Assembly: GCA_900752975.1 (NCBI GenBank)
Contig: CAADXH010000003.1
Span: 1-18,628, forward strand
DNA: 18,628 nucleotides
Source: Bacilli bacterium
Lineage (GTDB): Bacteria; Bacillota_I; Bacilli_A; ML615J-28; CAG-313
Direction: 5' to 3'
Shown: one piece after another, positions 6,456-14,128 of the stretch
Layout: the number at the start of each line of letters is the position of its first letter
Position numbering within the stretch: the stretch's first letter is position 1
Made by a program: the position numbers and the translations under genes
Notes under the pieces: generated by a model
The model's input: only the letters and a program-made list of their open reading frames with translations
Database searches by the model: none
What the model was told of the DNA's origin: nothing

Positions 6456-7804
6456 GTAAGTTTGAAAAAGAACTAAAAAAGAGATTAAAAAATGAGTTAG
6501 TGGATACAAATCCAACCGAAGAATTACGCAATCGTATTTACTTAGAAAATGACATTACTCCCAAAAAACCTTTCATTTTTACATTTAAATGGTCTTATGC
6601 TTGTATATTTGTCTTATCCTTAATGCTTGTAACAGTTACTGCATTTGGTTTTGCTAATAATAAAAAAACAATTGTTACCAAAACTGAACAATATTATGCA
6701 ATGGTTACCATGGATGTCAATCCCAGCATCACTATGGTTATAGATGAAAAAAACCAAGTGTTGTCAATCCATGGAAATAACGATGAAGGTAAAATGATTA
6801 TTGAAGGCGAAAATGTAATAGGCCAAGATGTTAGCAATGTTGTTAATAAAATTGTCTCAATAGAAACACAAACAAAATACTTAATGGAAAATACAGATAA
6901 TAAAATTACTCTTACCATAAGTAGTAAAGATAACAAAACCGCAAACAAAGTACAAGAAAAATTAGAAACTAGTATAATTAGTGCTTGTAGTGACAATAAT
7001 GTTGAAGCAGACATTAAGGTATGTAATGGTTTAACAATTAATGAGTTAAAGGAAGAAGTTAAGAGACGTAATCCAATACTTACTAATGATAAAATCGAAA
7101 ATTTAACATATGATGAACTACTCAATGAGATTAAATTATACCAATTAGAAGTTAAGAATCTCACAAGCATTAAATTAGAAGAGTTATACATTGAAACAAA
7201 AAGACAAAGTATGCAGTTAACTGAGCAGGAATTAATCAAAAATGCCATAAATAGATTAGACTCCTCATACCAACCTAAAATAGAAGCATACAACAAATTA
7301 TATGATTCATTCTTAGAAACATATAAAAATGCCCAAGACATTTATGAGAAAAATTTTATTCTTGAAGACTCTCCTTATCAACAAATGTTGGTAACTCTTA
7401 CAGAAAAAAAGAAAGAGTTAGTTATTAAGAAAAAACTAATGTATAAATTATCTAAGGAAAATAACACAACTGAATATCTAGATGTACTTAAAGAAACAAC
7501 ACAGTTAACACTTGAATGTACAGTGTTAGAGTCAGCGTTATTAAAAGTTGAGAAATCGACTGATGAACTATACAACAAAGTATATACGGATGTTATAACG
7601 GTATTAAGCGATCTAAAGAAAGATCAAGCCGAATTGCTAACTAATGCTAATTACTATGATTTTTATATAGTTCAAAATACTAAGGAAAAAATATACACAT
7701 ATACTAATGAGTTTCTAAAAAAATTTGAATCACAACATAAAAATGATATAGAATATCAAAAAGGAAAACTTCTTTTAATGAAAGAAGAATTAATTAATGA
7801 TTAA
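6452..7804 (+). CDS. Membrane anti-sigma factor, RsgI-like
   Basis: A cytoplasmic N terminus of about 44 charged residues (MSKFEKELKKRLKNEL...), one transmembrane segment at about 46-68 (WSYACIFVLSLMLVTVTAFGFA), then an outer RsgI-type domain, MVTMDVNPSITMVIDEKNQVLSI...GQDVSNVVNKIV, with the Asn90-Pro91 pair at the known self-cleavage motif of this family. About 300 further residues are helical and charged. The layout matches single-pass RsgI anti-sigma factors, which hold the sigma factor at the membrane until the outer domain is processed. The cytoplasmic part is short and has no zinc-binding HxxxCxxC, so it is not a ZAS-type anti-sigma. SD aaggagg lies inside the end of the sigma gene, and the start overlaps its stop. 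The outer part is paralogous to the lipoprotein at 4650. A terminator follows directly. Confidence 0.82.
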   Translation: MSKFEKELKKRLKNELVDTNPTEELRNRIYLENDITPKKPFIFTFKWSYACIFVLSLMLVTVTAFGFANNKKTIVTKTEQYYAMVTMDVNPSITMVIDEKNQVLSIHGNNDEGKMIIEGENVIGQDVSNVVNKIVSIETQTKYLMENTDNKITLTISSKDNKTANKVQEKLETSIISACSDNNVEADIKVCNGLTINELKEEVKRRNPILTNDKIENLTYDELLNEIKLYQLEVKNLTSIKLEELYIETKRQSMQLTEQELIKNAINRLDSSYQPKIEAYNKLYDSFLETYKNAQDIYEKNFILEDSPYQQMLVTLTEKKKELVIKKKLMYKLSKENNTTEYLDVLKETTQLTLECTVLESALLKVEKSTDELYNKVYTDVITVLSDLKKDQAELLTNANYYDFYIVQNTKEKIYTYTNEFLKKFESQHKNDIEYQKGKLLLMKEELIND

Positions 7805-7810
7805 AATAAT

Positions 7811-7846
7811 AAATCTAGGTTCATTATGAACACTAGATTTTTTCTT
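7811..7846 (+). terminator. Intrinsic terminator of the sigma/anti-sigma cluster
   Basis: aaatctaggttca (7811-7823), loop tta, tgaac (7827-7831), a bulged A, and ctagattt (7833-7840): a 13-bp stem with one bulge, then tttctttt. It begins 6 nt after the anti-sigma stop. Confidence 0.85.
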
Positions 7847-7888
7847 TTAAAGCATATATTAAGTGGCATAAGTCAAAATAATTACTTA

Positions 7889-7930
7889 AGAAAATAAAAA
7901 AGTCTTGAGCACTATACGTTCTCAAGACTT
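7889..7930 (-). terminator. Intrinsic terminator of the LysR gene
   Basis: Perfect 10-bp inverted repeat aagtcttgag (7900-7909) / ctcaagactt (7921-7930) with an 11-nt loop. On the minus strand the stem is followed by a T-rich run (complement of the A-rich 7890-7900). It starts 5 nt after the LysR stop. Confidence 0.85.
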
Positions 7931-7935
7931 AATTG

Positions 7936-8835
7936 TTATATGACTATTTTATTTGTCTCATCTACATACTTTTTAGCAAGCCTATTTACAGCTGATTGAT
8001 AAGGAAAGTCTTTATTATAAATAATATAGTTTTGACGTAGCATACTCAAGTTTTCAATTGGCAAAATTGTAAGCTTATGCTTTTTTACCTCATCCATACA
8101 AGTGCTTTTTGCAAGTACAGATACGCCAAAATCTTTTCTTATTAAATCTTTTATAGTAGCGATATTATCAACTTCAATACAAATATTAAAATTATCAAGT
8201 GATTCGTTAATTGATTCAAGGGCTGCCGAAAATAATTTTCTTGTGGTAGAACTAGGTAGACGAAGTATTAAGTTTTCATTTTGTAGTTCATCGATGGTAA
8301 TTACATCTTTTTTAGCGAGTTTGTTATTATTGTTTAATACGCAAACTAAATAATCACTATCAAGCAAAATGAAATCAAGGTTTTCATGGTTATATTTAGT
8401 GTCAACAATCGCTAAATCTAATTCATAGTTATTAACCATTTTATATAATTCTTTAGTAGTATCCGTAATAATAGTTACTTTCACTTCAGGATTTTCTTTC
8501 AAGTATAATCCAATGATTTCTGTTATTTGATTGCTTTCTGCTGTATGGGTAATACCAAGTTTAATGTTAATGTGTCGATTAGAATCAGTAATTTCATCTT
8601 TTAATTTATTGTACATTGCGTTAATTCGCTTTGCATAATTAATAATTATCTCACCAGATTGGGTTGGCACAATATCGCCTTTTTTCCTAATAAATATTTG
8701 GGTGTTTAGTTCTTCTTCAAGTAAATTTATTTGATGACTTACTGCTGGTTGAGTGAGATTTAGTTTTTCAGCAGCTTTAGTGAAATTTTTTTCTTCTGCT
8801 ACAGTGAGTAAAGTTTTAATTTTTAAGTCAATCAT
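7936..8835 (-). CDS. LysR-family transcriptional regulator
   Basis: A 299-residue protein with an N-terminal winged helix-turn-helix (MIDLKIKTLLTVAEEKNFTKAAEKLNLTQPAVSHQINLLEEELNTQIFIRK, with the typical A-A-x-x-L-x-x-[ST]-Q-[PS]-A-[VS]-S signature) and a two-lobed effector-binding domain (INIKLGITHTAES... through ...SVLAKSTCMDEVKKHKL). Such proteins bind T-N11-A sites as tetramers and respond to small ligands. An in-frame ATG lies 12 nt earlier at 8847, but the SD ggagg (complement of 8841-8845) lies between the two ATGs with 5-nt spacing to the one at 8835, so that start is chosen. It is divergent from the antiporter gene, and the shared 117-nt region makes control of the antiporter/MgtC operon likely. 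The ligand cannot be told. Confidence 0.88.
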   Translation of the reverse strand: MIDLKIKTLLTVAEEKNFTKAAEKLNLTQPAVSHQINLLEEELNTQIFIRKKGDIVPTQSGEIIINYAKRINAMYNKLKDEITDSNRHINIKLGITHTAESNQITEIIGLYLKENPEVKVTIITDTTKELYKMVNNYELDLAIVDTKYNHENLDFILLDSDYLVCVLNNNNKLAKKDVITIDELQNENLILRLPSSTTRKLFSAALESINESLDNFNICIEVDNIATIKDLIRKDFGVSVLAKSTCMDEVKKHKLTILPIENLSMLRQNYIIYNKDFPYQSAVNRLAKKYVDETNKIVI

Positions 8836-8862
8836 AGTATCCTCCATAAAAAAAATTTATAG

Positions 8863-8877
8863 TTGCCTAAAAAACAA
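8863..8877. promoter_or_regulatory. Candidate LysR binding site (T-N11-A)
   Basis: ttgcctaaaaaacaa has TTG/CAA dyad ends, and its inner bases 8864-8876 fit T-N11-A. It lies in the lysR leader, where autoregulation would be expected. One short motif in AT-rich DNA is weak evidence. Confidence 0.3.
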
Positions 8878-8881
8878 TAAT

Positions 8882-8910
8882 TTTACTTTATAATAAAAAG
8901 GTGATATAAT
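8882..8910 (+). promoter_or_regulatory. Promoter of the antiporter-mgtC operon
   Basis: -35 tttact (8882-8887), 17-bp spacer, -10 TATAAT (8905-8910) with an extended -10 TG at 8902-8903. It sits about 43 nt before the ATG. Confidence 0.65.
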
Positions 8911-8937
8911 TATAGCACAAGAATAAAAATATTTCAA
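8909..8937 (-). promoter_or_regulatory. Promoter of the LysR gene
   Basis: Reading the minus strand: -35 TTGAAA (8937-8932), 17-bp spacer, -10 TATAAT (8914-8909), with an extended TG (8917-8916). It overlaps the opposing antiporter promoter, sharing bases 8909-8910. Confidence 0.7.
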
Positions 8938-8952
8938 GAAGGGAGGAAGAAT

Positions 8953-10431
8953 ATGAATAATTTATTAAGGATTATGACAAAAGTAAGTGTTTTTGAAAAA
9001 ATGAATGTAGAATCCAATGTGGCACTTATTATTATGTCGGTTGCGGTAATGTTATTTGGTGGGTTCTTGATGACAAGAATTACTAAAAAATTGAAATTAC
9101 CAAATGTTACAGCTTATATTGTGGCAGGAATTTTAATGGGACCATATGTTTTAAATCTTATACCAACAAAGATAATTGATGGCATGGACTTTTTATCGGA
9201 TATTGCTCTTGCATTTATTGCCTTTAGCACTGGTGAATTTTTTAAGCTTGCAGTCTTAAAGAAAAATGGTGGAAAAGTTATTGTGATTACTTTGTTTGAA
9301 TCACTCATGGCTTCTGTAGTAATATTTATAGTAATGTTTTGTATCTTGAGATTAAACTTAGCATTTTCAATTGTTCTTGCTGCTCTTGCGGCCGCAACAG
9401 CTCCAGCATCAACTGTTATGACAATTAGGCAAACAGGTGCGAAAGGTGATTTTGTTGATACATTATTACAAGTAGTAGCTCTTGATGATATTGTTGGTCT
9501 AGTAGCGTATAGTATTGCTATATCAGTTGCAGTGGGATCAACAAGTGGTAGTTTCAGTTTTAAAGATGTAGTAATACCAATTATCATTAATATTGGAATA
9601 TTATTACTTGGTGCTTTCTTTGGTGTTATTATGAAACTTTTAATGACACAAAAGAGAACAAAAGATAATAGGTTAATTATTGCGATTGCATTAATATTTA
9701 CTTTTTGTGGTCTTTGTGCCATTTTAGGTCAATCACCATTACTTGGATGTATGGCAATGGGTACGATATATATTAATACCACAGATGATGATAAGTTATT
9801 TAAACAATTAAATTACTTTTCACCACCAATACTATTATTGTTTTTTGTAAGGTCGGGTTTAAACTTTAAACTTGATGCACTAGTTTCTTCAACTGGTAAT
9901 ATTGGTAGTGTTCCACTAATTGTGGTTGGTGTCTTGTATTTTATAGTTAGAATTATTGGTAAATATGGTGGTGCATATTTAGGATGTTTATCGGTCAAAA
10001 AAGATAAAAGTGTTAGGAATTATTTAGGACTTGCCTTAATACCTCAAGCTGGGGTGGCCATTGGACTTGCGGCACTAGGAGCGAGAACTTTAGGCGGAGA
10101 ACAAGGCCAGGACTTAGAAACAATTATTTTAGCATCAAGTGTTCTATATGAACTAATAGGACCAGCATGTGCAAAATTATCACTATATTTATCTAAGTCA
10201 TATTCAAATAATATCGAAGATATCACAACTGTTCAAGAATTAAATGAAGATGGAACTAAGAAAACTGATGTTGAAATATTAATTGAAAGAGTTAAAGACA
10301 TTCAAAAACAATTACCAGCAAGAGAACTTGAATTAAACGAAGATGAAGTTGCATTTACTGAAGCAGCTGATGAGTATAATATAGCAAGTTATCGACATGG
10401 TAATTTAATCAATCAAAGAAATAGGAGGTAA
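8953..10431 (+). CDS. CPA2-family cation:proton antiporter
   Basis: A 492-residue polytopic membrane protein with about 12 hydrophobic segments to residue 415 or so, then a hydrophilic cytoplasmic tail of about 75 residues. Family marks: KLPNVTAYIVAGILMGP in the second segment, the ATAPAST motif (about 148-154) and ALDDIVGL with adjacent Asp178-Asp179, which correspond to the unwound-helix and ion-binding Asp regions of KefB/GerN/NapA-type exchangers; then the SPLLGCMAMG and LIPQAGVAIGLA segments. It probably exchanges Na+ or K+ for H+. No RCK/TrkA-N nucleotide-binding domain is fused, unlike KefB/KefC. SD gggagg is about 7 nt from the ATG. The gene ends four bases before mgtC, whose SD (aggagg, 10423-10428) overlaps its last codons. 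Divergent from and probably controlled by the LysR gene. Confidence 0.85.
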   Translation: MNNLLRIMTKVSVFEKMNVESNVALIIMSVAVMLFGGFLMTRITKKLKLPNVTAYIVAGILMGPYVLNLIPTKIIDGMDFLSDIALAFIAFSTGEFFKLAVLKKNGGKVIVITLFESLMASVVIFIVMFCILRLNLAFSIVLAALAAATAPASTVMTIRQTGAKGDFVDTLLQVVALDDIVGLVAYSIAISVAVGSTSGSFSFKDVVIPIIINIGILLLGAFFGVIMKLLMTQKRTKDNRLIIAIALIFTFCGLCAILGQSPLLGCMAMGTIYINTTDDDKLFKQLNYFSPPILLLFFVRSGLNFKLDALVSSTGNIGSVPLIVVGVLYFIVRIIGKYGGAYLGCLSVKKDKSVRNYLGLALIPQAGVAIGLAALGARTLGGEQGQDLETIILASSVLYELIGPACAKLSLYLSKSYSNNIEDITTVQELNEDGTKKTDVEILIERVKDIQKQLPARELELNEDEVAFTEAADEYNIASYRHGNLINQRNRR

Positions 10432-10435
10432 AAAA

Positions 10436-11164
10436 ATGGGAAATGAAACTTTTGTAGATCCTATTGCAAAGTTCTTAGGAACTTGGTCAATGGAAAATAA
10501 TATTTGGAGTATATTGTTAAAAATAGGATTATCAGTAATCCTTGCAGCAATAATAGGGTGTGAACGTTCAAGTAAAAGACATGCCGCAGGACTTAGAACA
10601 TTTATTATAGTGTCATTATGTTCAACACTTGCGATGATCCTAGATTTAGTTTTAATGGAAAAAAATACAACTGGTTTTTGGTTAATATCTGCAGCGATGA
10701 TAATTGGTATTGCCATAATTAGTAGCAACACAATTTTGTATAGTTCTAAAAATCAAATTAAGGGTTTAACTACTTCAGTTGGTTTGTGGGGTTCAGCTAT
10801 TATCGGCTTATTAATTGGTACTGGGTACTATACGGTTGTATTAATCTGTTTTGTTGCCTTTATGTTTATATTATCATTATTCCCAATTCTTGAAATATAT
10901 TTAAAGAATCATTCAAATCATTTCGAAATTCATCTAGAATTAAAGAATGTTACATATCTAAAAGAGTTTACAACTACGGCGAGAGAACTTGGTTTAAGAA
11001 TTGATGATATTGAAACTAATCCTGCTTATATAAATTCTGGGTTAAGTGTTTATACAGTTTCTGTATCAATTGTAAGTAATGAATTAAAAAAATATAAAAC
11101 ACATAAAGAAATTATAGCTGCTTTAAAGACTTTAGACTATATATATCATATTGAAGAAATGTAA
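10436..11164 (+). CDS. MgtC/SapB-family membrane protein
   Basis: A 242-residue protein with an N-terminal membrane domain of about five segments carrying the family signature IGCERSSKRHAAGLRTFIIVSL (Glu-Arg and AGLRT at about 43-55), and a C-terminal soluble domain from about residue 155 (FEIHLELKN...YTVSVSIVSNELKKYKTHKEIIAALKTL) of the ACT-like kind found in longer MgtC proteins. MgtC proteins are linked to Mg2+ limitation, acid stress and modulation of F-type ATPase in pathogens; the role outside pathogens is poorly known. Four-base spacing behind the antiporter makes this a two-gene operon, which suggests joint ion/pH homeostasis. A strong terminator follows. Confidence 0.87.
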   Translation: MGNETFVDPIAKFLGTWSMENNIWSILLKIGLSVILAAIIGCERSSKRHAAGLRTFIIVSLCSTLAMILDLVLMEKNTTGFWLISAAMIIGIAIISSNTILYSSKNQIKGLTTSVGLWGSAIIGLLIGTGYYTVVLICFVAFMFILSLFPILEIYLKNHSNHFEIHLELKNVTYLKEFTTTARELGLRIDDIETNPAYINSGLSVYTVSVSIVSNELKKYKTHKEIIAALKTLDYIYHIEEM

Positions 11165-11203
11165 ATTTAGACAAAAGTAATTAGTTATAATCAAAATAAT
11201 ATT

Positions 11204-11240
11204 AAGGTGGAATTGTAGAAAATACGATTTTACCTTTTTA
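11204..11240 (+). terminator. Intrinsic terminator after mgtC
   Basis: aaggtggaattgta (11204-11217), loop gaaaa, tacgattttacctt (11223-11235 region): 14 contiguous pairs including three G-U or T-G wobbles, followed by ttttta. Confidence 0.8.
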
Positions 11241-11279
11241 CTTTTTACTGGTGGTCAATCCCTTGTATTAGTAAATTAA

Positions 11280-11308
11280 TTGAAAAAAATAAGTTGATTT
11301 AGTATAAT
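11280..11308 (+). promoter_or_regulatory. Promoter of the ECF S component-methyltransferase-zinc ribbon-SPFH operon
   Basis: -35 TTGAAA (11280-11285), 17-bp spacer, -10 TATAAT (11303-11308), near consensus. The expected leader is only about 15-20 nt, so no riboswitch fits between promoter and start. Confidence 0.75.
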
Positions 11309-11330
11309 TAACGAAAGAGAAGGTGAGTGA

Positions 11331-11906
11331 ATGAAACATAAAACTATAATTAATAAAGTATGTATATCGGGATTATGTCTTTCATTAGGTTTAATTTTAC
11401 CATTTATTACTGGGCAAATGAAAGAAATAGGTAATATGCTTTGTCCAATGCACATACCAGTAATTATATGTGGCTTTATCTGTGGTCCAGTCTATGGCTT
11501 AATTATTGGACTTGTAACCCCACTGCTTAGATCATTAATATTCTCAATGCCTCCATTATATCCAATTGCTGCTTCAATGGCTGTTGAACTTGCAGTGTAT
11601 GGTTTAGTAGCCGGTCTATTATATAATATTTTAATTAGGAAAAATAAAAATAACAATTTAGGAATTAATATAGTATATATATATATTAGTCTTATTACCG
11701 CAATGTTAGTGGGAAGACTTTGTTGGGGGTTAACTAGATATATATTCACTCTACTTGATGATACAATAAAATTTAGTTATCAAGCATTTATAGCTGGAGC
11801 TTTTGTTAATGCATGGCCAGGAATCATTATCCAATTAATTATTATTCCTTGTCTTTTAGCCGCACTAATAAAAAGTAAGGTTATTCCACTTGAAAGGCGA
11901 GGTTAA
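11331..11906 (+). CDS. ECF transporter S component (substrate-binding membrane subunit)
   Basis: A 191-residue, highly hydrophobic protein with about six membrane segments. The stretch LPFITGQMKEIGNMLCPMHIPVIICGFICGP, followed by GLVTPLLRSLIFSMPPLYPIAASMAVELAVYGL, matches a widespread Firmicutes group of ECF S components whose substrate is not settled. S components capture a vitamin or other micronutrient and work with a shared energising module (EcfA, EcfA', EcfT), which is not encoded nearby, so this would be a group II system using a module elsewhere. SD gaaggtgag precedes the ATG. The methyltransferase starts one base past the stop. Assignment to a substrate would be guesswork. Confidence 0.8.
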   Translation: MKHKTIINKVCISGLCLSLGLILPFITGQMKEIGNMLCPMHIPVIICGFICGPVYGLIIGLVTPLLRSLIFSMPPLYPIAASMAVELAVYGLVAGLLYNILIRKNKNNNLGINIVYIYISLITAMLVGRLCWGLTRYIFTLLDDTIKFSYQAFIAGAFVNAWPGIIIQLIIIPCLLAALIKSKVIPLERRG

Positions 11907-11907
11907 T

Positions 11908-12567
11908 ATGAGCATAACAAAAGATTATTTGCCATCACATCCTGAGATAATTGTATATCAAGATGATGAAATGTTTAGAATAAATACGGATACAATGGCA
12001 CTTGGCAGTTTTATGGAAATACTTCATAAAGATGTTGTTTTAGATATGGGAACTAATAATGGAGCACTACTTCTTTACGCAAGTTTATTTAAGCCTAAAA
12101 AGTTAATAGGTTTAGAAATCAATGAAAAAGCTCTAGAACTTGCCCGTAAAAATTTAGATGAAAACCATATTACTAATTATGAGTTAATTCATGATGATAT
12201 TATCACATATAAAGGTGAAGAAGTAGATGTAATAGTTTGTAACCCCCCATACTTTAAAACTAAAAATGAGGGTAAGTGCCTAAATCAATACAAGGCTCTT
12301 GCCAAACATGAAAGTGAATTAACATTAGATAAATTAATTCCATCAATTAGACGGAACCTTAAAAATCAAGGAATATTATATTTGTTATTTCTTACATCAC
12401 GTTTAGAAGAAGTTATGATAGAACTTAGGAAAAATCGTTTTAAGGTTAAGACTTTAAAGTTTGTATATGATAAAAATAAGGAATATTCTAATGTTGTATT
12501 AATAAAAGCCGTCAAAGGTGGTAATTTGGGGATGAATGTAGAGAAACCAATAATAATAGAGAGGTAG
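11908..12567 (+). CDS. trmN6: tRNA1(Val) adenine-37 N6-methyltransferase-like protein (TrmN6/YfiC family)
   Basis: A 219-residue class I SAM-dependent methyltransferase. The SAM-binding motif is VVLDMGTNNGALLLYAS (about 43-59), the acidic end of strand 2 is IGLEINEKALELARKNL, and motif IV CNPPYF is at about 111-116; NPPY is the catalytic motif of N6-adenine methylases. The N-terminal YQDDEMFRINTDTMALGSF is typical of the YfiC/YabB group, which modifies A37 of tRNA1(Val) in E. coli. The substrate here is inferred from family only. A TTG at 11890 is in frame, but it overlaps the upstream gene and lacks an SD; gcgagg before the ATG at 11908 supports that start. It is the second gene of the operon. 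Confidence 0.85.
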   Translation: MSITKDYLPSHPEIIVYQDDEMFRINTDTMALGSFMEILHKDVVLDMGTNNGALLLYASLFKPKKLIGLEINEKALELARKNLDENHITNYELIHDDIITYKGEEVDVIVCNPPYFKTKNEGKCLNQYKALAKHESELTLDKLIPSIRRNLKNQGILYLLFLTSRLEEVMIELRKNRFKVKTLKFVYDKNKEYSNVVLIKAVKGGNLGMNVEKPIIIER

Positions 12568-12686
12568 AATGAAATGAAGAATTGTAAAAATTGTAATGCA
12601 GTAATGAAAGACAGTGATGAGTACTGTTATAAATGTGGTAGTAAGTATGAAACAGAAATTAGTTATTGCCCAAATTGTGGAATCAA

Positions 12687-12693
12687 AAAAAAG
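12687..12693 (+). other. Slippery heptamer A AAA AAG at first frameshift
   Basis: In the frame of ATG 12574 the codons are atc aaa aaa aag, so the heptamer is in the exact register of dnaX-type -1 slippage. A slip joins CPNCGIKKK to AQDIYCPNCG. The A8 run would also allow transcriptional slippage. Confidence 0.5.
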
Positions 12694-13621
12694 CACAAGA
12701 TATTTACTGTCCAAATTGTGGCTTTAAAACTATAGTAGAAACTAATCCAGAGCAACCAGCAAGTAATGTACGAAAACCAGTGAATGTATCTAACATTTTG
12801 AAGTTAACTACTAAAATTGCTTTAACATCGTTTTCTTTTATAATGATTTTACTTATCTTATTTGCACCAATATCATCATCTAAGGTAAAAACAAATAATC
12901 ATACAATGAATGAATACACTTTTAAATATTATCATAATGGTATCGAATATATTGATTATGCCATTAAAGTAACATTTGGATACACACAAGAAGAATTTAA
13001 AAATGATATGCAATATAGAACTGAAAAGTATGCTCAAAAAGGAATGTGGCCAAGCGGTGAAACATCAGCCGCTAAAGAGAGAGATGAATATGCTAAATAT
13101 ATTAATTACATAAAAAGTTATCGTTATCTACTGATTGATGATGGTGACATTGTGACATCATCAAAACAATGCATTGTTCCAGCTATTTTTGTTTTAACAA
13201 TATGTATTATCTTATTAATAACGGGTATAAAATCATTTATTTCAATATTTAGTAAAGAGGAGATAGAAAAAGGTAATTTAAGACTATTAGCACTTGTAGG
13301 TTCATTTATGTTAATGCTGATGTTTATATTTAGATTACCTGGTGGTAACCCGTTTGGAGCCTCAATACCTAGTTTTAGCAGTATTAGTTGTATTGTCTTA
13401 GTTATAATAGTGTTTGGCTTATACTATACTATTAATATAGTAGATAAGAAACAAAAAATTAATTTAGTTAAAACAATTATGTATCCTTGTTATAGTCTTA
13501 TTTTAATTGCAATATTAGCACTTACATCATATTCTTTTATTAAATTCACATTTACTGATTCAAAGAATATGACTAATCCAAGCTTTTCAATCAATGTTAA
13601 CTATACTGATAGTTTAGGTGC

Positions 13622-13628
13622 TTTTTTG
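13622..13628 (+). other. Slippery heptamer T TTT TTG at second frameshift
   Basis: In the second frame the codons are gct ttt ttg. A -1 shift gives gct ttt ttt gaa atg and joins GAF to FEMVNNENQNPPQ, continuing to 14125. The heptamer fits X XXY YYZ, but a lost T in the T6 run would look the same. Confidence 0.45.
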
Positions 13629-14128
13629 AAATGGTTAATAATGAAAATCAAAATCCACCACAACTTAATGAAACCATTAAAGCTTATAGAGTGTTACAAT
13701 CAGCACCTTCAATAAGTAATTATATATTGTCATATGATGCATCTAAATTGTATTATACCAAAGAATTAGGATATATGATATCAATAACTGTAATAGCTTA
13801 TGTTACAAACATGGTATTAGGAATATTAATGTGCTTAGGATTTAAAAACATTTGGCTTGATTATATCAATGCTGATGGTAATGATAGTATGAAAAATAAA
13901 AGAATTTTAACAATTGTTTTTGTTTCAGTTTTATTGGGAATATCAAGTATAATTATGATTAGTAATAATGTAACAATTAGTAGTCATTTATCAAACAGTT
14001 CTTTGTCATTATATGCATATATACCAGTAACTTTAATTATAGCCTTTATTTTAGGACTAGGTTATACTATTAGTGGTAATATTGTGTTAAGTAAAATTAA
14101 GAAAGAAGAAAGGAAAGAAGTATAAAAA

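Larger units (their letters stand above)
12574..14125 (+). pseudogene. Zinc-ribbon multi-pass membrane protein, split by two -1 frameshifts
   Basis: Three overlapping frames read as one protein. Part 1 (ATG 12574, stop 12733) begins MKNCKNC, then YCYKCG and YCPNCG. Part 2 (from the A-run to 13715) resumes with DIYCPNCGFK, completing a second four-Cys zinc ribbon, followed by about five membrane segments (such as FSFIMILLILFAPI and CIVPAIFVLTICIILLITG). Part 3 (from about 13623 to 14125) supplies three more segments. Both breaks need a -1 shift and both lie at homopolymers (A8 at 12685-12692, T6 at 13622-13627). SD agaggt precedes ATG 12574. Similar zinc-ribbon/membrane proteins are common in Firmicutes with unknown function. 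It could be a decayed gene, an assembly error at homopolymers, or a gene expressed by frameshifting or slippage. It ends 3 nt before the SPFH gene. Confidence 0.7.

Noticed and set aside
6694..7341. Long minus-strand frame opposite the anti-sigma gene (215 codons)
   Set aside because: It is the complementary shadow of a well-supported coding gene and lacks an SD or recognisable protein sequence.
9114..9722. Minus-strand frame opposite the antiporter (202 codons)
   Set aside because: Shadow of conserved antiporter codons; its translation has no family features.
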